From Akkermansia muciniphila (GTDB lineage: Bacteria > Verrucomicrobiota > Verrucomicrobiia > Verrucomicrobiales > Akkermansiaceae), in NCBI GenBank assembly GCA_945879075.1, contig CAMCUY010000018.1, forward strand, positions 1 through 34,160: 34,160 nucleotides of DNA. The letters are read 5' to 3'. The position numbers and the translations under genes are program-made. Position 1 is the first letter of the stretch. The number at the start of each line of letters is the position of its first letter. Shown here piece after piece: positions 17,447 to 27,306 of this stretch. The notes beneath the pieces were generated by a model, which saw only the letters and a program-made list of their open reading frames with translations, did no database searches and was not told where the DNA came from.

Positions 17447-19429
17447 ATGACGCACGATCCGGACCATCACGCTTCGCTGGGGGAAATGTATTCCGACTAT
17501 TTCCTCGACTACGCCAGCTACGTCATCCTCGAACGCGCGGTGCCGCACCTTTACGACGGACTCAAGCCGGTCCAGCGCCGCATCCTCCACGCCATGGACG
17601 AGCTCGACGACGGCCGCTACAACAAGGTGGCGGGGATCGTCGGCAACACGATGAACTATCACCCGCACGGCGACCAGTCCATCGGTGCCGCCATCGTCGG
17701 ACTCGGCCAAAAGGACCTGCTCATCGACACCCAGGGCAACTGGGGCAACACCCTCACCGGCGACGGCGCGGCCGCTCCCCGTTACATCGAGGCCCGCCTC
17801 ACCAAGTTCGCCAACGAGGTCGTCTTCAACCCGAAAACCACCTCCTGGCTGCCCAGCTACGACGGCCGCCGGAAAGAGCCCGACACGCTGCCTGTTAAAT
17901 TTCCGCTGCTCCTCGCGCAGGGCGTCGAGGGTATCGCTGTAGGTCTCGCCTGCAAGATACTGCCGCATAATTTCCACGAGCTCATCGAGGCCGCCATCGC
18001 CGTGCTGCGCGACCAGCCGTTTACGCTGGTTCCCGATTTCCCGACCGCGGGCATCATGGACGCCGCCGAATACCGCGACGGCCTGCGCGGCGGGAAAGTC
18101 CGGGTCCGCGCCCGCATCGCCACCGACAAAAAGGGCATCCTGCGCATCACGGAAATCCCCTTCGGCACCACCACCGGCGGCCTGATGGAGTCGGTCGTCG
18201 CCGCCGCCGACAAGGGGAAAATCAAGATCGCCAAGATCGAGGACAATACTGCCGCCCACGCTGACATCCTCGTCTATCTGCCCGCCGGGGCCGATCCCGA
18301 GCAGACCCGAGACGCGCTTTACGCATTCACCGATTGCGAGCTGACGATTTCCCCTAACGCCTGCGTCATCGTTGATGGCAAGCCGGTGTTCATGGCGGTT
18401 TCCGACATCCTCCGCCGCACCACCTTCCACACCCGCAACCTGCTGGAAATGGAGTTGCAGATCAAACTCGGCGAGCTGGCCGAGAAATGGCACTTCAGCT
18501 CGCTGGAAAAGATCTTCATCGAGAACCGCATCTACCGCGACATCGAGGAATGCGAAACCTGGGAAGCCGTGCTCAAGGCCATCGACGACGGTTTGAAGCC
18601 GTTCAAGAAACTCCTCAAGCGCGAGGTCACCGAGGAGGACCTCGCCCGCCTCACCGAGATCAAGATCAAGCGCATCTCCAAGTTCGACTCCTTCAAGGCT
18701 GATGAGGAAATCCGCGGGCTCGAAAAAGGCATCGAGGAAACCGAGAAGAACCTCCGCAACCTCACCCGTTACACGGTTCGCTGGTATGAGGAGCTCGCCA
18801 AGAAATACGGCAAGGACCGCGAGCGCCGCACCGAGATCGCCTCGTTCGAGCGGGTGGACCGGATGCAGGTCGTCGCCGCCACCGAGACGCTCTATCTGGA
18901 CGCCAAGAACGGCTTCGCCGGCTACGGTCTGAAAAAAGACGGTGAGCCGATTGAGAAGTGTTCCACCATCGACGACCTCATCACCTTCACCCAGGACGGG
19001 AAGATGCGCGTGATGAAAGTGGCGGAAAAAGTCTTCGTTGGCCAGAAGCCGCTGCGTGTCGCCATCTTCCGCAAGGACGAGGACCTCATCTACTCGATGA
19101 TCTATCGGGATGGCCGCGAAGGCCCCATCCTCGCCAAGCGGTTCACCGTCGGCGGCGTCACCCGCGACAAGGAATACGACCTGACCAAGGGCAAGCCCGG
19201 CACCCGCGTCCTCTATTTCGCCTTCCACAAGACCAACGAGGAAAGCGCCGCGCAAATGCTGCTGGTCCACCTCAAGTCCGGCCTGCGGATGAAGAACCTC
19301 ATCCGGCCGCTGCACTTTGCCGAGTTCGGGATTAAGAGCCGCTCCAGCGCCGGCAACCTCGTCACCAAGCACGGCATCGAGAAAATCATCCGCGCGCCCA
19401 AGGACTACGACCCCACGCTCGGCGCGTGA
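17447..19429 (+). CDS. parC: DNA topoisomerase IV subunit A (GyrA/ParC family), short form
   Basis: The 660-residue protein has the breakage-reunion domain with catalytic Tyr113 in AAPRYIEARL, YDGLKPVQRRILHAM, and the GYG/QTN-like region GNWGNTLTGDGAA. The primase-like helical part (FDSFKADEEIRGLEKG) is followed by a small C-terminal part of about 170 residues with KMRVMKV-type repeats, so the beta-pinwheel is smaller than in GyrA (about 840-880 residues). This suggests the topoisomerase IV role, decatenation of chromosomes, rather than supercoiling. The quinolone-contact region reads HPHGDQSIGAA, so the usual Ser and acidic residue are replaced. No parE lies next to it; a minus-strand gene is upstream and the accessory island downstream. 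Confidence 0.88.
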   Translation: MTHDPDHHASLGEMYSDYFLDYASYVILERAVPHLYDGLKPVQRRILHAMDELDDGRYNKVAGIVGNTMNYHPHGDQSIGAAIVGLGQKDLLIDTQGNWGNTLTGDGAAAPRYIEARLTKFANEVVFNPKTTSWLPSYDGRRKEPDTLPVKFPLLLAQGVEGIAVGLACKILPHNFHELIEAAIAVLRDQPFTLVPDFPTAGIMDAAEYRDGLRGGKVRVRARIATDKKGILRITEIPFGTTTGGLMESVVAAADKGKIKIAKIEDNTAAHADILVYLPAGADPEQTRDALYAFTDCELTISPNACVIVDGKPVFMAVSDILRRTTFHTRNLLEMELQIKLGELAEKWHFSSLEKIFIENRIYRDIEECETWEAVLKAIDDGLKPFKKLLKREVTEEDLARLTEIKIKRISKFDSFKADEEIRGLEKGIEETEKNLRNLTRYTVRWYEELAKKYGKDRERRTEIASFERVDRMQVVAATETLYLDAKNGFAGYGLKKDGEPIEKCSTIDDLITFTQDGKMRVMKVAEKVFVGQKPLRVAIFRKDEDLIYSMIYRDGREGPILAKRFTVGGVTRDKEYDLTKGKPGTRVLYFAFHKTNEESAAQMLLVHLKSGLRMKNLIRPLHFAEFGIKSRSSAGNLVTKHGIEKIIRAPKDYDPTLGA

Positions 19430-19886
19430 CCGGATTCGAAGCCGGCCCCTCCATGCCGGCTGGGTTCCGCAGCGCCCCCTTGAGGAGGGGCTTGCGGGAC
19501 CTTGGGTTTCTTCATGGGTGAAATGCACAACCGCAAGCGAAGGTTAAATCGGGAATGAAGAGGTTTTTTCACCGCCAAGTTCGCCAAGCCAAACTGACGG
19601 TAAATTTCGATATTAAGATATGGAAGCGGATTTCTGGAATGGTCATTTGTGCTTCCTCTGCGGACTTGGCGTCTTGGCGGCCCAAATTCTTTCCATCCGT
19701 GCCGACTTGCTCAAGTAACGATCTCTAATGTCGGCCCTGCGATCCCGGCCGGGATTCCGACCTTGCCGTCGCTTTTTCCACGAATCAGCAAAGTCGTTGC
19801 ACGGCCGTCGCCAGAGTTCCCTCGTTCTGACCCTTACGGCATTCAAGCGCCCGGAATCCCTCCGCTACGGCCGCACTCCGCCTAAG
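19430..19886. other. Intergenic region with small hairpins and no recognised gene
   Basis: This is the left part of the accessory island. It contains two short palindromic stretches just after parC: GCCGGC with GCCGGC (about 19451-19470), and GCCCCCTT with GAGGGGC (about 19481-19500). Either could end parC transcription, though there is no strong T run. The MITE-like repeat at 19571-19680 follows. From 19728 an open frame of 53 codons runs in frame into the pseudogene at 19887. Its translation (Arg- and Ser-rich) does not resemble any family I know and is probably not a gene. Confidence 0.5.
19571..19680. repeat. MITE-like element with terminal inverted repeats
   Basis: The left end reads ACCGCCAAGTTCGCCAAG (19571-19588) and the right end CTTGGCGTCTTGGCGG (19665-19680). 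They are inverted copies apart from one extra base and one mismatch. About 76 bp of AT-richer sequence lies between. Pairs of CCGCCAAG/CTTGGCGG words of this kind occur in many unrelated genomes as short non-coding repeats. Here there is no transposase and no clear target-site duplication. Confidence 0.6.
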
Positions 19887-20270
19887 ATGATCGTCTGCCT
19901 CGCCACCACGACCCGTTTTCGCGAGGATATTCTATCCAACCGGATCGAGTAGATCGTTCACGACTCGTTCAAGAAGGTGCTGTAAAAATCGGTTGGTGCC
20001 AGTGAACTGGATTCTTGGAAGAGCTCTCTCCGGCACATGGATACAGTATTGGAGGACGCTGGAATCTCTCACGACGCCGGCGTGGGGATCGATTTCAACA
20101 TCCCGTAAACCGCCAAACGCGTCGATTTCATCGTCACCGGCACCTGCGGCGATGGCCAGCGCACCGCGGTGATCGTCGAGCAGAAACAATGGCAGGAGGC
20201 CAAGGCCACTACCAAGGACGCCATCGTCAGCACTTTTGTGGGCGGGCGTGAGCGGGAGGTGAACTGGTGA
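19887..20270 (+). pseudogene. Decayed N-terminal fragment of a DUF2075-type (nuclease/helicase) gene
   Basis: One frame from ATG 19887 to TGA 20268-20270 (127 codons) reads as the start of the DUF2075 family: MIVCLATTTRFREDILSNRIE, then IVHDSFKK, LEDAGISHDAGVGIDFNIP, KRVDFIVTG, TAVIVEQKQWQ and DAIVSTFVGG. Three in-frame stops interrupt it: TAG 19950-19952, TAA 19983-19985 and TAA 20106-20108. No frameshift is needed. Full-length relatives are over 600 residues and carry a P-loop helicase domain after this restriction-nuclease-like module, so everything after about residue 125 is lost. The match is from memory of the family. The remnant marks an old insertion or a lost defence-type gene. Confidence 0.75.
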
Positions 20271-20351
20271 GCTTCAGGAAGATTATAAAATTCGGCTTGT
20301 TGAATCAGATAGATACTGCTAGCTAATCCGCGCCTCTCTATCATACACGCA

Positions 20352-21878
20352 ATGCAATTCATCCTCCTTATTCTTCTTGCGGCGGCCCTCCTGCCAGGCT
20401 GTTCAAAAAAGCCAGTCAATGTTGCAGGGCAGTTCTTTGTCGTCACCAAGGGACGGGAAAACATCAATATAGGTGACCTGGAAGTCCGCGTGATCCCTGA
20501 CGGTGAGTTTCTGAACATGGCCAAGGCGACGATGCCGTGGATTCAAGAGGAAGTTCGCAAGGAGGCTCAATTCAAGGCTGACGCCAGCTTCATGACCGCT
20601 TTTATCAAGGAATTGCTAGCGATGGAGGAGGCTGCTCCCAATCCCATCCCCGAGCTTCCGGAAATCCGCAACGCCATCGTGAAGGACGCCGACCAAGCCG
20701 GGAGTATTCCGACTTGCGCGCTTTCAGGCGGCATGTTGAAACGTGGCATGGGCAAGCTGATGTCCATCGCCACCTCCGCCTTGTCGGCCACTACGGATGC
20801 GGATGGGCGTTTCACGGTTTCCATCACAGGGAAGACTTGGTTCCTTGCTGCGGGACAGCGTGAGGTGGGGAAGGAAACGGAACAATACCTGTGGGTGAAA
20901 GGCTTTGAACCTCAGGGAGACGCGACAAGCGCCACACTGGCGATTTTCAACGAGGCTGACATCGATTCGGAGGATGGGCTCTATTCACTTCTGGGGAAAG
21001 TCACCGGATCATCGGTTGATCTGGATGGATTCCGAAAGGTCGATGTTTCGGAGCAGATGAAGTTGCTGGTCGCTCGTCATCGCGAAGATGCCAATGCGGC
21101 CAAGGCCAAGGTGGAGAGTGAAGCGGCAGAAGCGCAGGCCAAGCTAACCGCCGAGATGGGTGCCGGGCGGGTTGGTGCTTCCGTGGGTGTGACGTTGATT
21201 GGAATGGTAGTCATGCCATTTGCCTTCTGTCCGGCGGGATCTTTCATGATGGGCAGTCCGTCGTCGGAGGACGGGCGAGACAGCGATGAAAACCAAGTGC
21301 GCGTGACCCTCAGCAAAGACTTCTGGATGGCAGAGACGGAGGTGACACAGGCGCAATGGCGTTCGGTGATGGGGAGTCATCCAAGCAACTTTAAGGAGGA
21401 TGATCTGCCAGTGGAGCAGGTGAGTTGGGATGACGCCCAGGAGTTTATCAAAAAAGTGAACGGCAGCGGTGCGATTCTAGAGGGTTGGGAGATGGCGCTG
21501 CCCACGGAGGCCCAGTGGGAATATGCCTGCCGGGCCGGAGAAGTCGGACCTTCTTCAGGAGGCACTATCGACCAAGTGGCTTGGTATGATGGAAACAGCG
21601 AAAACAAGACCCATCCTGTGGGCACAAAGAATCTTAATGCTTGGGGGCTATCCGACATGCACGGGAATGTGGAGGAGTGGTGCGCGGATTGGTATGGGGA
21701 TAACTTGCAAAGCGGCACAGATCCATCTGGGGCTTCGTCTGGCGTCTACCGCGTGGGACGCGGCGGCTCGTGGGTCTATGGCGTCGTCAGCTGCCGCGCG
21801 GCCTTCCGGGGCAGCAACTTCCCGGACATCCGGCTCAACCTCATCGGCTTCCGCCCAGTCCTCGTTCCATCCGAGTGA
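20352..21878 (+). CDS. Lipoprotein with C-terminal SUMF1/FGE-sulfatase domain, possible DGR target
   Basis: The 508-residue protein starts with a lipoprotein signal (MQFILLILLAAALLPGC, Cys17). Residues about 20-280 match no family I recognise and include an Ala/Glu/Lys-rich helical stretch (about 240-275). From about residue 289 it has a formylglycine-generating-enzyme-like domain: FCPAGSFMMGSPSSE, FWMAETEVTQAQW, VEQVSWDDAQEF, LPTEAQWEYACRAG, HGNVEEWCADWYG, RGGSW and GFRPV. The active-site Cys pair of true FGE (Cys336/Cys341 in the human enzyme) is not apparent, so it is more likely a C-type-lectin-like binding fold than an oxidase. Codon use is mixed up to about 21755, then abruptly C-ending in the last 100 bp. 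A weak promoter (TTGTTG at 20297-20302 and TAGCTA at 20320-20325) lies upstream. Confidence 0.9.
   Translation: MQFILLILLAAALLPGCSKKPVNVAGQFFVVTKGRENINIGDLEVRVIPDGEFLNMAKATMPWIQEEVRKEAQFKADASFMTAFIKELLAMEEAAPNPIPELPEIRNAIVKDADQAGSIPTCALSGGMLKRGMGKLMSIATSALSATTDADGRFTVSITGKTWFLAAGQREVGKETEQYLWVKGFEPQGDATSATLAIFNEADIDSEDGLYSLLGKVTGSSVDLDGFRKVDVSEQMKLLVARHREDANAAKAKVESEAAEAQAKLTAEMGAGRVGASVGVTLIGMVVMPFAFCPAGSFMMGSPSSEDGRDSDENQVRVTLSKDFWMAETEVTQAQWRSVMGSHPSNFKEDDLPVEQVSWDDAQEFIKKVNGSGAILEGWEMALPTEAQWEYACRAGEVGPSSGGTIDQVAWYDGNSENKTHPVGTKNLNAWGLSDMHGNVEEWCADWYGDNLQSGTDPSGASSGVYRVGRGGSWVYGVVSCRAAFRGSNFPDIRLNLIGFRPVLVPSE
21762..21854 (+). other. Candidate DGR variable repeat at the 3' end of the SUMF1 gene
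   Basis: Between two constant anchors (GGCGGCTCGTGG at 21762-21773 and ATCGGCTTCCGC at 21843-21854) lie 15 codons at positions where SUMF1 proteins targeted by diversity-generating retroelements have template AAC/AAT codons: residues 475-480, 485, 487-490, 493 and 495-497 (V, Y, G, V, V, S, F, G, S, N, F, I, L, N, L). Fourteen end in C and one (TAT) in T, as expected if adenines of AAY codons were replaced at the first two positions. The framework residues CRAA, R, PD and R between them are constant in the family. No template copy or reverse transcriptase is in this window, so this remains a hypothesis. Confidence 0.5.
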
Positions 21879-22134
21879 CCCGCCGGTAAGCGTAGGCATG
21901 AAGACTAGAGAGGGAGCTGATGGACGAACCTGAGACGCAGGGCTTCGGTGCCGGAGTGACGACGGCTGACGCCAGTCCCGGCGCATGAGCGCGCTGCCCT
22001 CCGTTACCGCCCTCAACCGGGGCATGCCGGGCGCTTTCGATATTGTCAGCGGGGAACCTTCGGAGGCATGCGGGTCATTGATGTGAATTTTTCTGAGCTG
22101 TGAGTTGACGCAGCGGGCAGGGGCAGGACATCCC
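21879..22134. other. Intergenic region after the SUMF1 gene
   Basis: These 256 bp hold no gene I can support. A 33-codon frame (ATG 21985 to TGA 22084-22086) begins MSALPSVTALNRGMPGAF and matches nothing I know. No second copy of the putative variable repeat (a template repeat) is found here, which is where one might sit in a compact DGR cassette. Confidence 0.5.
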
Positions 22135-22276
22135 ATGCAGGCCACCGTTTACGCCAATCTCACCAGCCGCAGGCTAACCACGACGCTTGGCGTAGGCGCA
22201 GTCTCATTCCCGGCCTTCGTCCAAGGCGACAAGGTGCGTATCGGCCTGCGCATCGCGGATGAATCCGGCGCTCCGG

Positions 22277-22296
<20 letters not shown>
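22135..22296 (+). CDS. Unrecognised short gene or fragment, possibly phage-derived
   Basis: From the ATG at 22135 the frame gives 53 residues ([20 protein letters not shown] and so on). An in-frame TTG at 22105 is also possible. The text [26 protein letters not shown] reads like the N-terminal beta-strand part of a larger structural protein, and the frame ends 20 bp inside the 3' end of acnA on the other strand. I do not recognise the family; a truncated phage structural protein is only a guess. The last residues (PVSPGSG) come from the antisense of the aconitase C-terminus, so the natural 3' part has probably been lost. Confidence 0.35.
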
Positions 22297-25045
<2,749 letters not shown>

Positions 25046-25188
25046 GAATGAATCGTTGAGGAAAAGCCGGTGGGGCTGGAATGCGGCGGAGGTTATGGGC
25101 GGCGGGGGATTTGTCAAAATCGTTCACCCGCGGAGTGAAGGTTCATTTACGGAGTTGAGTGGCGGGGGCGACTGTGTAGCGTCCGCAC

Positions 25189-25572
25189 ATGCGAACCGGA
25201 CGGGACTGGATGACGATGGTGTTGTGCGCTTGCTTGATGATTTCCTGCGGCGGAACGGGGCCTGCGCCGGTCGTTGAGAACATCGAAGCAGGGGACGAGC
25301 CAGCGGAGGGGGGAATCGCTGAGGTGCCGAATCCGAGCGCCTCGATGGCAAAAAAAAGCGGCAGATCGCTCGGTGAGATTCAGCGGGGACACGAAGTTTA
25401 CATGCTGCATTGTGGCGAGTGCCACCGTTATAAGCTGCCGCAGGATTTGGACATCGACGAGTGGGAGACGGCGGTGCCGAAAATGATCGGGCATGCGGGG
25501 CTGGCGTTTGCGGACGAAAAAGCGGTGTTGTCCTACGTGGTGGCGGTGAAGATGGAGCGCGGGGAGAAATGA
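25189..25572 (+). CDS. Mono-haem cytochrome c-like lipoprotein
   Basis: The 127-residue protein has a lipoprotein signal ending LMISC (Cys20), a low-complexity Pro/Glu/Ala linker (about 21-55), and one haem-binding motif CGECH (75-79) followed by Met98 in PKMIGHAG, which could be the axial ligand. It is therefore a small membrane-anchored electron carrier in the periplasm. An ATG at residue 8 (MTMVLCACLM) is an alternative start that would still leave a usable signal. Its haem would need the cytochrome c maturation system, and a ResB/CcsA pair is present at 32682-34160. The electron partner is unknown. Confidence 0.8.
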   Translation: MRTGRDWMTMVLCACLMISCGGTGPAPVVENIEAGDEPAEGGIAEVPNPSASMAKKSGRSLGEIQRGHEVYMLHCGECHRYKLPQDLDIDEWETAVPKMIGHAGLAFADEKAVLSYVVAVKMERGEK

Positions 25573-25590
25573 TAAAGGCCCCGCTGGATT

Positions 25591-25627
25591 GCGGAACCTT
25601 TAGCTGAATCGTGAAACTTGGTTCCGC
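25591..25627. terminator. Possible hairpin between convergent genes
   Basis: GCGGAACC (25591-25598) and GGTTCCGC (25620-25627) form an 8-bp stem with a 21-nt loop, between the stops of the cytochrome gene (25572) and the L,D-transpeptidase gene (25632). There is no T run on either strand, so termination is uncertain. Confidence 0.35.
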
Positions 25628-25631
25628 GGGA

Positions 25632-26315
25632 TCAGTTGTATTTCGGCGACGTGTGCTGGTTGAAATAACCGTCTGTGAGATAATACATCGGGTCGGCGTA
25701 ATCAGGCAGCGGGCCGGCGTCCGGAGGGAGCGGAATGTTGCCGACGGCGGCGTCTTCGGCTTGCGAGTAGGCGATGCTCACCGGCGTGCCGACTTTGACC
25801 AGGCGGAAGAATTTCGGGGCAAGATTCTCGTGCATCCGGATGCAGCCGTGAGTGCAGGGCTGGTGCTTGACCCAGCCGGTGTGGAAGCCGTAGTTAGCTT
25901 TGAACTCGCACCAGTAGGGCATCGGCGTGCCCTTGAACGACCAACCGGGAGGACGGTTGCTGAGCATGGTCTTTTGGACGCTGTTTCCGCTGTAAGCATA
26001 GCCGTGGGAGTTGGCGCGGCGTTTGTGCTCCTTTTTGAAGATGGTGAAGCTGCCAGAGGGGGTGGTCGTACCCGGGGCCCCGACGGAGACCGGCATGGCG
26101 AGCAATATTTCAGAACCCTCCATCACATACACCCGCTGCTTGCTGAGCGAGACTTTCACCCGGACGTTGCCCGGGCTGGTGGGCAGTTTCGTCGGCCGGT
26201 CGTAGGCGTGATAGGCCGCGAGGCCGGAGCCGCCAGATGAAATATTCGAACAGGAGGGGGACACGGTGGCAGCGCAGACTGCGGCGGCGAGGGCGAAAAG
26301 TGATTTTGAATTCAT
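25632..26315 (-). CDS. L,D-transpeptidase (YkuD domain), lipoprotein-like signal
   Basis: From the ATG at 26315 the protein has 227 residues; the open frame extends further upstream but that part is antisense to the next gene and not coding. An N-terminal hydrophobic signal precedes Cys22 (SPSCSN), an imperfect lipobox. The YkuD domain (about residues 51-190) begins VRVKVSLSKQRVYVMEG, includes PVSVGAPGTTTPSGSFTI, and has the catalytic motif HTGWVKHQPCTHGCIRMH with Cys158 as nucleophile. Such enzymes make 3-3 cross-links in peptidoglycan or attach proteins to it, in the periplasm. The active site is complete, unlike in the LysM protein at 31147. It lies 73 bp downstream of the Gly/Tyr-rich lipoprotein gene on the same strand. 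Confidence 0.9.
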   Translation of the reverse strand: MNSKSLFALAAAVCAATVSPSCSNISSGGSGLAAYHAYDRPTKLPTSPGNVRVKVSLSKQRVYVMEGSEILLAMPVSVGAPGTTTPSGSFTIFKKEHKRRANSHGYAYSGNSVQKTMLSNRPPGWSFKGTPMPYWCEFKANYGFHTGWVKHQPCTHGCIRMHENLAPKFFRLVKVGTPVSIAYSQAEDAAVGNIPLPPDAGPLPDYADPMYYLTDGYFNQHTSPKYN

Positions 26316-26388
26316 GGCGTTGTGATCAGGCCGGAGGATTGCGATCATTTGGAAAAATGCAAGACAAGACCAAGTGCCGGCGAATTGA

Positions 26389-26826
26389 TCAGCGGAGCCG
26401 CTCCCAGGAATCCACCCGGGAATTGACGAACCAAACCGAGGCGATGCGATAGGGGATGTAGGCGACTTCCGGGCCGAAGCCGTATCCATAGCCCGGATAG
26501 TGGTGGCGGCCGTATGGCCCGTGGCCGTATCCATAGCCGCCGTAGAAGGTCGAGGTGTAAACCGGAAGCGAGCTGGCATAATCCCAGCGCTCGGTTCTTT
26601 TGGTATCCTTAGCCCCTTCGAAGCGCCGGGACGGATAGCCCCAGGCGAGCATCACTGCGTCCGGAGACATGCCGCGGGCGACTTGTCCCTGCTCGACGAG
26701 GCGTTGGTCCTTTTTGGGAAGTGCTGCGAAGACCTGCGGGTTTTGCGCGATCCGCGCCTGGGGCGTGGAGGGGACGCATGATGAAAAAGCGAGGCCGGCC
26801 AACAGTGCGGTGAGTAGTTTTTTCAT
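26389..26826 (-). CDS. Gly/Tyr-rich lipoprotein of unknown function
   Basis: From the ATG at 26826 (MKKLLTALLAGLAFSSC) the protein has 145 residues with a good lipoprotein signal (Cys17). A middle part, RLVEQGQVARGMSPDAVMLAWGYPSRR, follows the pattern 'I..G.s..eV...lG.P' found in BamE/SmpA-like outer membrane lipoproteins. A low-complexity stretch rich in Gly, Tyr and His (GGYGYGHGPYGRHHYPGYGY) follows, then a short hydrophobic C-terminus. I do not know its function; the BamE-like motif is suggestive only. It is divergent from phhB. Confidence 0.7.
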   Translation of the reverse strand: MKKLLTALLAGLAFSSCVPSTPQARIAQNPQVFAALPKKDQRLVEQGQVARGMSPDAVMLAWGYPSRRFEGAKDTKRTERWDYASSLPVYTSTFYGGYGYGHGPYGRHHYPGYGYGFGPEVAYIPYRIASVWFVNSRVDSWERLR

Positions 26827-26960
26827 GGCGGTGAATCTACGCCAAATCAAGCGGCGGCGCAACGTCCGGCAAGATGTTTTTCAAGAACCGGTGGAAAGGT
26901 GCTTGCCAATTGCGAATCCGACGCCGCAATCTTGAGGCGAACGTTTCCCCGATTGAAAAT

Positions 26961-27245
26961 ATGTCCGAACTTCTTGAAAATGACGATCTCACCGCCGCAT
27001 TGAAAAAATGCCCCGAGTGGGATTTCGAAAAAAAAGCCATCACCCGGACCGTCGAGTTCGAGGAATTCATGGATGCGATTGATTTCGTGAACGATCTCGC
27101 CGAGATCGCCGAGGAAGCGCAGCATCATCCCGACATCACCATCAAGCACACCAAGGTGACTCTGAAACTAACCACCCATGATGCCGGTGGCGTGACGGAT
27201 CTCGACGTCGAGCTCGCGCAGCGGGTGGACAACCTGGTAGACTGA
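26961..27245 (+). CDS. phhB: 4a-hydroxytetrahydrobiopterin (pterin carbinolamine) dehydratase
   Basis: From the ATG at 26961 the protein has 94 residues, the normal family size; the upstream open frame to 26874 is not family-like. Features are the N-terminal ALKKCPEWDF, the central FVNDLAEIAEEAQHHPDITIKHTKVTLKLTTHDAGGVTDLD with the catalytic HHPD motif, and a final LAQRVDNLVD. PCD regenerates the pterin cofactor of aromatic amino acid hydroxylases; in many bacteria without these hydroxylases it has other roles, for example in folate or molybdopterin metabolism. No hydroxylase gene is in the window. An intrinsic terminator follows at 27270-27303. Confidence 0.92.
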   Translation: MSELLENDDLTAALKKCPEWDFEKKAITRTVEFEEFMDAIDFVNDLAEIAEEAQHHPDITIKHTKVTLKLTTHDAGGVTDLDVELAQRVDNLVD

Positions 27246-27269
27246 GCCGCGGGAATTTTGAATCAAGCA

Positions 27270-27303
27270 GGGTTGCCCGTCCGCGGGTGGCCCGGCCTTT
27301 TTT
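27270..27303 (+). terminator. Rho-independent terminator after phhB
   Basis: GGGTTGCCCG (27270-27279) pairs with CGGGTGGCCC (27284-27293) through 10 bp including three G-U pairs, with a 4-nt loop, followed by a run of six T (27298-27303). Confidence 0.75.
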
Positions 27304-27306
27304 CGT

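Noticed and set aside
17342..19528. 728-codon minus-strand frame opposite parC
   Set aside because: parC is certain from catalytic and structural motifs; the opposite frame has low-complexity composition and no family features.
4641..20270. Possible reassignment or readthrough of TAG, because two broken genes contain in-frame TAG
   Set aside because: TAG ends lpxI, the GNAT gene, the kinase gene and rsuA at sensible family lengths, and the second broken gene also has two TAA codons.
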